From Hyposmocoma kahamanoa (lineage: Eukaryota > Arthropoda > Insecta > Lepidoptera > Cosmopterigidae), in the NCBI RefSeq assembly GCF_003589595.1, contig NW_020653718.1:4218622-4282621 (forward strand): a DNA stretch of 64,000 nucleotides. Reading direction: 5' to 3'. Position numbers and translations under genes: made by a program. Shown here one piece after another: positions 24,301 through 36,300 of this stretch. Within the stretch, counting starts at the first letter, position 1, and each line of letters opens with the position of its first letter. The notes under the pieces were generated by a model. That model had not been told where the DNA came from. It worked only from the letters and a program-made list of their open reading frames with translations, and made no database searches.

Positions 24301-27300
24301 ACATTCACCACTTTGTATGGAATTGTGTGTAAGCAAGACACAATTGGCGCCCTATGTGGGGCCTTTAAAGAATCTTACACCAGATTTGCATGGGAACTAT
24401 GGAAACTTGATTTCTCATAGTTAGGTACAATGAGTATCATTAATTCGGAACTACATGAATAATAGACGAGGAATTGTTGTCAGTTTGTTGCTTGGCGACG
24501 TATGACCTTGGCCGTGTCGACGGCAACTAAAACCATAATGCCAGCCGTCACTTATGCCTTGTTCGTGTCTTATCAGTATGCATTAGGCAGCAACTTTATA
24601 ATTGTATATATATATTCTGGTCGAATAAACGAAACCAACATTTAATATTCTTGACTGTAGCATATACTATCTTCCGGTGAAAATGTTTTATGTTCTAGAT
24701 ATGAAGCCGGTGTATTGCATCAAGTTAATCAAGAGGGTGAAGTTCTCTACACCAGCTGCTCTCGCAAACATAAAATGGCACGAGCATCAATGTACTATTA
24801 TTATAGTCACTTCAAAACAGTTCTAAAAATGTGCACTACAAATTTCTACCAAGAACTTTCAACTTTTACATTTTCTAAGTCGAACACGAAGCTGTTATTT
24901 GTAATACAAAAGCGTCTTAGTATTGAAAAGCAATTTTATTCGCAGGTCCTTTGCTTTTATGATATTTTTATAGTATCGCACAGTAAAATCGGCAACGAAA
25001 AACTTTGTCCTACAGCAAGAGTACGTTGCTTGAGGGTTTATTTGAAACCACGTTGCTATTTTCATCGTTTTAAGCTAAATAGAGAATGTAACTTTTTGAA
25101 ATGGCAGTAAACACGATATTTTTACAACAATTAACTGTGAAACCTTAAATTGTATACCTATGCCTGTCTTAGGCGGTTAAGAAAGAAATACTCCTTCGCG
25201 TGCCCGTAAAACACCGCCTACTCACAAAGTATTACAATTTTAGGCAGTTATTCAAAGCAATTCCGATCTAATTTGTACGCGAATATTCAGCACGATAAGG
25301 TTGAGCTGTTTTATACCCGGGTTAAACTGTGACGTCACTGTTCTGATTACTGATATAATACAAATTATGGACCGTGTAGCTGCAGATCACGCTGAGAGGT
25401 ATTCAATTCATATCAAAAAGATAAAACTTCGATTTAACATTGAAAAAAAATCTGATTCTTACCAAGTGGAGCTTGGAAAGGATGTGATGTTTACTGCTAC
25501 CAGGTATAATGATTACATAAAGATTTGATTAAATTTAGAAGCGTGATTGATTCTATTAAGCTCCACTTGACAAAAGACAGATATTTTATAGTGTAGGTAA
25601 ACTTACCTACAAAAAAAACAAAACTTTGTTTGCTCCCCTAACGAGGATGTGCCAAAAATTTGAGTTGTAATGCTGCATTTTTTAACCGACTCGAAAAAAG
25701 GAGTAGGTTCTCAATTCGACGGTTTTTGTATGTAGGTGTATTATGCGATTAGTCCGGCATTTGTGAACCGATTTTAATGATTCTTTTTTGTTGGAAAGAG
25801 AGATGTGTTTCCACGAACGCTTGAGGGTAGTTTTTTTTTTTAGAAAAAAAAATTTATTAAAATTGTTTATGGTTACAGATGAGAAGATAAAGAGAAAATA
25901 GGCCAGCACATAGATGTTTTCAACATGACGACGCGGTTAAAAGACAAAACCTAGTTGTCCCATATACAAGGATAAGTTCAGTTTTCCCTAAAGTTTCAGG
26001 GTCTCGTAAAACCGTAATGGCATAGCGGTAATCACAGGTGTTCTTCAAGGATGCTTAAGTTAATTACGAGGACGCGACACAGCCCTGAGGTAACATACGC
26101 GCCGACGGACTTTTACAAGCGTGGACTAAAATCGGTATTGTGTTAACCTTTGTATTCCTATTAAAAGGATATTATTATAGGTGTACCAGAATCTGATAGC
26201 ACTTAGACAAGTTGAAATTTGTAGTGGGCGACATCAATATAGTAGGGAAAAATGTACTAGATACTTCACATATTTTATTTCACCAAGATTGATCTATCCT
26301 CGTACATGTTTTAAGATCTGTTTGAATTTGTGTGTAAGAGAGGTAAATAATTTCTGATACATTTTAAAATTAAACAAAAATATTTCAATTAGATTGTGGG
26401 TGATAGATTTATTTACGTTCGCAATTTGAAGTATTTTTTTTTCCAACCAATCTTTGTCTACACACTGTAGTCTCGCAGACCAGTACGTACCAACAAAAAT
26501 AACGTACCACATCATTGACTTACAATTATATGGACGTCGGGTCCGCGCTAAAAAGTGTCCGCACTTGTAAGGCGCTAAAATCGTATACAGAGCTCCAAAC
26601 TCCGCTTTAGTCTTCATTTGTTCTACTGACAGCGCGATACTGCGATGACATTACAATTTAAATTTCGAATAGGTTGACTTGGGACATTTTTTTCGTGGTT
26701 TTTGTATTAGACCCGTCGTCCATTTATTTGTAAGTCAATGTACCACATACATTAATTTGGCTTTGTTAAAAATTCAAAGATCAGATTTATTTACTCCTAC
26801 TAATCGGCAAGACTTGAGACCAGATTGTAAATCGTGAATTGTGACTTAGATGCACCTAATTCGTCGCTGATTTTGCGATAAACAATATTACAATGTTTTT
26901 TGCTTGAGATTGCAGCGGATTTTTAGTAACTATTGCTACAAAAACGTTATTTTAAAATGAAAAAGTTTAGCAGACATTCATTTGACACAAGTAATATTTT
27001 GGATTGACATGTGACAAGTTAACATTGCCAGGTGAAAGTTGTTCGATATTTCTAATATTTAATTACATTTTTTTTTTATTTAATTACACAATTAGTTACA
27101 CGAACGAATGCAGTAAAACATTGAAAAGCTTCATTATTCTGCTTCTAACAATATTTGTAGATATAATAATTTTTAACCAATTAAAAAAAGCATTTGTGAA
27201 CCAATTTTGATGATTCCTTTTTGTGTTAGAAAGAGAGTACCTCAGGAGTGGTTCCATTTAAAATTGAAGGAAATATTCCACCTCTAAGGGTGGCAAACTA

Positions 27301-30300
27301 GGGGACGAATAACTTTTGAGGTCGGTTTTAATTTCTATTGACGGTACAGATAACTAAGTATGTAAAATTTTTATCTCCTACATTAGACTCAAAAACGATC
27401 GATAAAAAAATAAAAATGGCAACAACGTAGCAGCGGGGCATTCGGATCTTAGCGTTAATGGGTACATGAGCGAGAAAATGAATGATTTTCATTTCCAAAA
27501 TACATGAAGAGTGTTTTTGTGTTATTATAGTAAAAGTGTGTCATAAACCGCTGTTTAGTCACACCCCGGACACTCCAAGCAACGGTCGAAAGTCACTTAC
27601 CTACTACTACTACATAAAGCAAGGCGCTATCTGCACACGCGCAAATTTGTGTGTGAGGTGGCAGAGTTACTTTCTTACGTGGTCAGATTCTCAGATATAA
27701 GTTTTTTCATCTTCGTTTCATCTTTCGGAAAACTATACCTTATACTGTTTAAATGATGATAAACAGCCGTATGCAGCACAATTCACGACCATTATAAATA
27801 TTAACTTACAAAGATGTTATATATTATTAACGTTAAAGTTTCGTAATGAATAAATGAAAACTATATTCAAATATCAAAACTGTCTTAGCGCGAAAACGGC
27901 TCGCCGACAGCCTTGTTGTCGTTCCGTCAATGTGACCGTCAATGTGCGGGACGTGGTGCGGTATCTAAATCTAAGGAGCGGCGGAGTGTCCATTCTCGAT
28001 ACTTTTTTGTTCTTTGGTTTAGTTTTAAAAGTTCACATCAAGTAGTGTAGTATGTATAAGTAAGTATAAAACTCCCTTCTCAATATTCACGATTCATCGT
28101 TACATAGGGCTTAATTTGTGTTAGTTATATTAATGTCTACATTCTATTTCGGTAGTTGATGTGACGTCGTTGGCTCACCGCATTCACATTTAGTGTTCAG
28201 AGTCATGCAAAGAACAGTTGAACTTCGCTTGCCGGTGAGATGCAGCAAGCGATAAGCTTCTGGTAAAGCAACAATGCTGAGTCTTCTTCCTTTCTGTCTA
28301 CATTTTTATTTAATTGTTCGCTTATATTATGGTTTATGTGTTTTGTGGATAAATAAACGTCTTTTTTTTAGTTGGAAATGAAAGCTTTGCAAGTAAATCC
28401 GCAACGTTGACATCTACGGCGGAAGTACCCGGTCGGACACGCGACCTCGCGGGCTGAACAGTGATTTCTTGATTCGTATACATTACTACAGCTAGACACG
28501 ATAGCTACCTAAGCATGATACGAGCTAGCACGCGAACTTAGTCAGAATTGAGCTTGGTAGGTACGGTAGGAATTAAAGAAGAATGGTGACATTTATCTTT
28601 TCATCGCAACGAAGCAGGCTATAGTTTAGTAATAAGAACCTAAATAACTATTGTTAAAGGTTTCTCCGAATTTGGATAAAGTTATAACATCTTCCAGTAA
28701 TTGTGTAAGCTTTTAAGTCTTGTAGGAAATAAACAAGCTCAGCTCTAAACTTGTGAAATTATTTAACAATATTGCTGTTGAATTACAGCTTCATTAAATT
28801 ACTTTGAATTAAAACGAATACAACATTAATAACTTAATTTGGCGATTTTTCGCACTTTAAAAAGGCTCGTTTCAATTTTTACAGCATAATCGTATATTCA
28901 TGAGCAGTAATTCGCCACTGACCGTTGCAATTTAACAAGATTATATTGAATATAGCAAAATGGAAAGCTCATAAGCCTATCTATAGTATGACTCATAATT
29001 AGATGTCCAAAACGTAAACAAAGAAATTTCATGAAATGTCTTTGTCAAGTGTGAATGGGTGTGCTAAACCTTCTATATTTGGAAATTTCTACAATTTCAA
29101 TTATCAATTACAAAATTTAACAATAAACAAAAACTTTAACAACTACACGCAATAATTTTAAAAAGCGCACTAAGGACAAGAAAACATTCGAGTTTGAGAA
29201 ACGAAGCACGAATAACATCTATGACGCAGCAACATGGTGGCACAAAAAATGTTTTTGATCCGATTGTGTTGCCAGTATGATCAAATTATTTATTATCTTA
29301 ACCATAGTCTTTTATTATAATTATTGTATTAAACGAAATTAAGCAAAAATAAAGGGTACATATATTCCAAACCAAAATTGTTCTAAATTTTATCGGATTA
29401 CAGTTTGAAAGGGTACTAATCGTTACTATCGTTAATAATCTCAGTACAGAGTACTAAAAAAACTGACCTCAAAATTACGTGGAATTACATATAACTACCA
29501 AGTTTTATTGAAATCGGTTATCGGAAAGTGCGCAAACCCGGATTCATCCCCTAGTTCGCCACCATACGGAACTTGACATAGGAGATAATAAAAATCGGTT
29601 CTCACCACTCAAGTATATTCGGAGAGAAAAACGCCTTGAATTAAAGAATAGCAAAATCAACCGTTAAAATCATTAAACTAAAATTTTGGCGCTATTTATA
29701 AAAATGAATCTTCATGCGTGAACAGCCACCCTTAGAGGTGGAGATTTTCTTCAAAATTTAAAGGGACCACAATGGACGTACCCTCTTTCGAACAAAAAAG
29801 AATCATGAAAATTGGTCCACAAATATATAAAGGCAGTTTTAAATATTGCGCGGCGAAAATCTGGAACAACATACCGCCACCAATGCGTTCTTCACAATCC
29901 GTTTATGCGTTCAAATGTCAACTCAAAGAGCACATTCTAAATCTACAAAACACGTCTGGAACAATTTTATTTGTGTAATGCGCCTCAAAATACAAAATTA
30001 AAAAGAAAAAGCAGAGTGAATCTTTGTTGGGACATTAGCTGAAATTTGTGTTATGTTTCCTATTTAATTATATTGTTTCATGTTGTCATGTGTCATGAAA
30101 AAGTTAACTTTTTATTTAACTCACGTCCACGTTTTGTTTTTATTTTATTCATATATTTTTATTTCTTTTAATCGGCATTTTCGAAAAGGGTCTACTGAAA
30201 ACCAGCGCGCTGTGGCCCTTCCGCAGTATTAGCTGAGTTGGGTCCTTTTCAGTGCAATAATACACTTTTAATACTAATTATTAATATTGTGTATTGTGCT

Positions 30301-33300
30301 GAATAAATTACTTTTCTTTCTTTCATTCTTTTCTTAAATACCGGAGTTATCGCGTAACATACATACAAAAAAAAAAACAGTCGAATTGAGAACGAAAAAA
30401 CTTTTTAAAAGTCGGCTAAAATAGGAAACTACCAATGTTTTTGCGCTCGGTTACCCTCATTTGTTTACATTTTGGACATCTAATTATTATTCATACCATA
30501 AAACAAAAAAACATCACACATCCCACTACTGCGCACGTATCTCCTCTAGACTTCACGTGTTTAGTTCCTTCACCGTTAGCGAAAAGGTATTGCTACTAAA
30601 CATTGTCATTATGTATACATATAATTTAGAAATTAAAGTCATAAGTTACATGCCGCGTTGGGTTTCGAACAGTGAGAAGAAATCATTTTCGCACTGGGGT
30701 ACTACCACTCAACTCAACAAGATTTCAGATATGTTTAAAAATGCTACAAGGGAGTGTATTTGTACAAAATTTTTGTTTAGTAACCGTCAGCGATACTCTG
30801 CGTTGTCCTAAAAATGGGACCAACGAAAGCACGTGAGTTGCGAACGAAAAAAAAAGGACTCAAGAAGGTGGTGTTTGAAAATACTTCTTTCTAATAATTC
30901 TTAGAAATGGTTTTAAGCCTGTTATGCTCCGAGATTACTCTGAATTACTAATCGTCCATTGGACAATTGATTGGCAGAACCAAATTATCCAACGGTAAAT
31001 GTAATTTGATCGAATCTTCTATCCAAATTAACGGTATAGTTATGATGTTTTGTTATCAATAGGACCGCTAAAGCGTAAGTCACTCATCACGATCAATCTG
31101 AACATTTGTGTACAAATTACAAGTTGTAGCTTTTTTAGCAATATCTCGTTTTACCACGTGAACGTAATCTATTTTTCTCATCCATACAAGATCTAATTTC
31201 TTATGCAAAGTACAAAAAAGTACCTGCAAATTTTCCTCAAATGTCAGACAAACGTTAGCTCGCCGTCTTATAAGCTTTATTGCCTACAAAAGCCGCCTGC
31301 ACAAATAACAATAATTTATTTTCATGCAAAGATGTCCACAGACATGTATATGACGTACTTTAGCTTTGACCTTTCTCTTTTAAATACCTTGCATATTGAT
31401 TGGCTCCCAATACCTGACCCACCTGAAAACTAGTCGCCCTCAATCCCTTATGTAGGTCGAACATCGAGTGTACTGCAGGTATAAGCTGCAAGTTTGTATG
31501 CAATATCATATACATTAGGTCTCTCTAATGAGCCTTAAATACTGTCACCATTATGGATCTGCTTGTTGCACATAGTAAAAAATGAAAGAAAAAACTCTCC
31601 TAAATCTTCACAAATTCTTTCCCTACTTTTCATGTATTTGGAATACTTGTGTTATGAACGATTGTGATACATGGAATACCTTCTCAATGAGCAAATGAAT
31701 CGATATAGACAGTCCATATTGCCTGCTTGTGTGTTCTGTGAAGGTTAAAGGTTTCTTTGGCTAAAAGTAAGCATCGATTTGCGTGCTATCTAATGTCGTA
31801 TGCATACATACCACATAATATGTGTTCAAGCCCTGGCGGTTTTGTGTGCGTAAAGTATATAGTAAATATCTTCTGCCATGTGTACAAAGAAGTGTGCGAT
31901 AGTGTAATGTAAAGTAAGGACCACAAGGGGTGCATGAGATTTCATCACTTGTTGCGCAGCCGGGATGGAAGTAGGACGCAGAATTGGGCCGGCGACCCGT
32001 GACCCCGCGGTCCGCCCGCGCCCGCTTACAGGTGGACTTACAGTCAACGAACCCCCCTGTCCCGATTCCCAGGGTCTCTTTTTGAAATAAAATCAATCAA
32101 TTTATGAAGTCTGATACACTTCATTTACCTTGTCAGTGCGGACAATATTATTGGATTTAAAACTTTAGGTAATAAAGTTTTTTGTACGGACGGCAGCATA
32201 TCAAGCTGCACATTGCCGGACCTTGTTCCCTTGCCTTTGAGGAACAACTCCTATTTGTTACATCAAAAGCTTCACTACCTCTAAAAAGCGGGAAATCGGC
32301 CTTAAAACAGTCATGCAGCGGGAAAGGAAACTGTTACTTTACAAGTTCAGCAAGCGCAGAAAATGAGCTCAACAATGTAGCGCGATTAAAGTATTCAAGA
32401 TTACAAGCCCACCTGTTTAACAAAAAGGTCTTGAGTTAAGTTTTCCTCATGTGAAATAGACGAACGTACCTATAATTTCACCTAATTTTGAGCGACGATG
32501 TTACGCATTTGTCTAGTAAATGTCTATTTACTAGCCTTGAACACCCCCAGTTCGCAGCTTTTGCACAACACAGACACCACCACCGACAAAGTATTCCTTT
32601 CATTTGCCGTAAGCGTCAGGAAGGACGAAGCCAAGCGCTTCGTATGACAAGAATGGAGTGCTCCGGATTTTCTAGTAAACCGTAAAGGGAACGCTAACGG
32701 TAAGGGTGGAACTAAATTGTTAAGTTCTTGCTCGACTCTCCGAAATGTATAGAGTTCATATGAGTTTCTGTTCCTTTGAAGAGTGTAAGCCTAAATTGTT
32801 GACCTTGTGTTGTCATTTACATCTCAATATTCCTCCAAAAACTTATCTCGACAATAAAAGCAAGTTCTTGAATAAACAGGTAGTATAATTTATCAAACAA
32901 TAAAGAGCTTAAAATGTTTTCACAGCTACTGGCTACAAAAACGCACCAACCTGACTGGCAGACAATATCAATCATACGTTATTCATGGAAAAGACCATTA
33001 ATATTTTTGGCAGTACGATGATCTTGCGTTTTATATTATCAAACTAATTTGACACACATTATAGTGCTATAGGCTTTCACAGAAGTGACGAGGCAGCGAA
33101 TCGTTTTTCAGACAGGCATACAAAAGACGTAGTTAGCCGAAGTATGCTTCAAAATCAACGCAACAGTATTTTGTGATGAGTGTAATAAGTAACTGTTAGT
33201 TAATTCGGTAATTTTAATCACAATTATCGAAACAACTTTGGTATTAACTACACAAAGAAATTATTACGAATAACTGAAGTACTTCATTGTTTTTATTTTT

Positions 33301-36300
33301 ATTTAGATGGCATGACAACTTAATTCTCAGAATTCGTTTTACCAAGTCTTTTTGAACATAAGTTCAATAATTCTAGGACTCGGCACGCGGTGGTCACGCC
33401 GCGCGCTGGCTACTGTCCAAAACGCTATTGCAGATGGACAATTTGAGTTTTGCTCGTTGGGTCGTAATTGCCGCGCGTATATGAATAGTTAGTTTGCTAC
33501 GTCCGCCTTTTGCCGCATCTGTTTTATAAATGGATATGTCAAAAATGCTGACTCTATTTTGCGTTGTAGAAATTGAGAATGGTCAATGCAAATTGTGTTC
33601 GTTAGCATCCAAGAATCCAACAAGAAATTTAATTTCGAGTAGGTATCTACTGGTTCATAAGTAATAAGGTTACACACTTGTTTATGCATCGATATTCTTA
33701 TAGCAGGACTAGAGTCAGTATTTGCCTAACGAAAAATCCACAAGACTACCTTGGAATTTCAAGTGTCAGAAGGTTTCGTGTTTTAGACAACCCTGTTACG
33801 GAAATCTGGATTAAACAACAAGAAGTTTCAGAAAAAAAAAACATTTTCAAAATGACTTTTACTTAACTAGATGAACAAGTTTGTTTTTAAGACGAGACGT
33901 CCAAGGTCACAGCGGAATCACAATAGTCACAATTTGCGCTCCAATGGCCGGCGACCTTTTTGAATTAGTTCCAAGTGGTGCTCACGGGTAGTTTGAAGTT
34001 TCCGAACAGAGTAATAACAATGACAAAAATTGTGAATGCCTCCACATTCCTGGTAAATATGGTACACTTACAATCAAATTTCATTTACTTACAACAACAT
34101 TATCAATCTCAAACTGTAAACTAATGAGCCGATCCCATCTTATCAAACTATAATTTCCAAATAGACAAGTGATTTAAAGTAATTGAGAACTAACTACCTA
34201 TTTTATATATATAGTAACCATTTTCACACACATTATTTTCATATGTAATAGTGCTTAACCGTTACGTAATTCGCTCGCGGCTTCCATTTGAACCAACCTC
34301 AAGATTACAGTTACCACAAAGTGCTCCTGCAAATTACCTAGATGCAGCAGCGTTTTTGTGCAACGACTTTATGCGGCAAGGCATCGCCCCGCCCGCGCCC
34401 TGCTGCCGCCCGGCGCCAACGGGGCTGTTCGCTTCATACTTATTGCCTTTGCTTGTTTCTTTTTTGTACTTTTTAACAGCTCTGTTTCACGCGGTTTTAT
34501 TCAAAATTTTAGTTTTACTCTACACGGGTTTTTGCAGCTTTAAAGTAAAAAAGAATTGAATATACAGTTAGGTACGACTCGTCCGCGTAATGTTAAATCC
34601 TGTAAAGTGCGCCTTTCACAATGCTTAATGGAAAATGGAATTGGTTTTATTAAAGCTCCTTTTAAACCAAATGGAACGAGATCAAATATCCGTTTCAGGC
34701 GTTTGAGGAAAAAATATGTCGAGCTTTGGTGCTCTCCCGAGGATGCAGGATAACATACTTATGTATACACGTTAATATTTGCGAAGCTCTCGTCACGCGG
34801 AATATTTATGTTAAGTACATGATCAAAACCGTACGCAGCGGGCCTGGCCCCATAAAATTGATAGCATTGGATAGGTATCGTAGTTCGACCCGGCTTTTGG
34901 GATAACCCAAAAGCCGGGTCGAACTACTATACCTAACTCCATGAATACCTAAACAGCTTAACGAGACAAAAGATGCGGGATAATTCGGTATTTCAATAAA
35001 GCTCCGGATTATAGACTTTACACCCTCGACTTAAGAACATTGTTTAGAGTTCAGATTAGCGGTTTTGGTAATGGTTTGTTTAATGTCCCCTGAAATCTTG
35101 AATGTAACGGGGTTTATAAGGTTTCCGGTAATTACCAAGTAAACGTACGTGTAACAAGGGACAAATTTAAAATACGCTCAGTCATTATAGTCTACATAGT
35201 GAAAATTTAAAATGCATTGTAAGTGTCATATCAGGGAACCGTTTCTCGTACGCTGCGTACATGTTCTCGGTTTTGAATTATCTGTAATATTCGACGGAAA
35301 ATGTCAATCTCAACTGACCAAAAAAATTGTTACGCTCGCGCAATCTCGACCTCTCGAAAGGGTTTGAAACCTATTAGCACGTACAGTCAAGAGCCCGTCA
35401 AGTTTGACACTATGTACTTTGGACCGTGCTTATCATAAGCGGCATAAGAGTTGGATTTAAATCTTAAGTGTCAAGCATGACGTGCTCTTGTACCTGTACC
35501 TACTGTTTTTATCGATTTCATTCAAAATATAACCAATAAATATTGTTACACTGCGATTTAATTCGATTGATTGTCTGAATTAAATTAATGACATCATTGT
35601 GCCGTTCAGTATCAAAAATGTCGTAAGTCAAATTAATTTATATTTCTGCGTAATGGATCGTAACCACTACGTGCCTTTCCAATCCCTACTATCTCTAATT
35701 ACTTTATTACCATGGCAAGAAAATCATATCAATAATTTTCTCAACCACACGAGACCAAGCCCATGACCGTTGTATTTTTACGCGTTGTCAATTCACTTGT
35801 ATTCGTTGAGAGATACGCAGACTATGGAGTTTAAGCAACCATGTTATGCCGTACAAACCTATATAGTTTCTTTAGTCACAGCTATACAATAGCAGCAGTA
35901 GAGCTCCTTGATAAAAGAGCTCGTCCAAGGAAGTACTGCCACCTTACCTATTTCTGCCGCCAAGCAATAATGTCAGCATTACAGTGTTTCGATTTTTAAG
36001 GGTAAGAGTGCTGGTGAAATTACAGGCGCTTGAGACTTGTCAACTTATGGTTCAGGGAGACGACGCCGTAGTAATGCCCCTCAGATCTTTGTGATTTAAA
36101 GCACTGGGTGGCACTGCAACTGTTATGGACAGGCGTGTCGCTTACCATAACTTACACTTACACTTGACGAACAAGTCGAACGACTTGTTCGTCCCGTCAC
36201 TTAATATTTTGTATAAAAATAATGTGAATACTGTGCCACCTTACTTATGTAGATGGTGCAAGTTTACTGACAGTTTGTTGACATTAATAAACGTTTACCT

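Noticed and set aside
24715..25110. 131-codon open frame
   Set aside because: It has no start context, splice signal or recognisable motif, and its composition resembles translated AT-rich intron.
29772..29978. 68-codon gene
   Set aside because: It is a chance fusion of repeat C sequence with an inserted LINE C-terminus, shown by the AAATA duplication.
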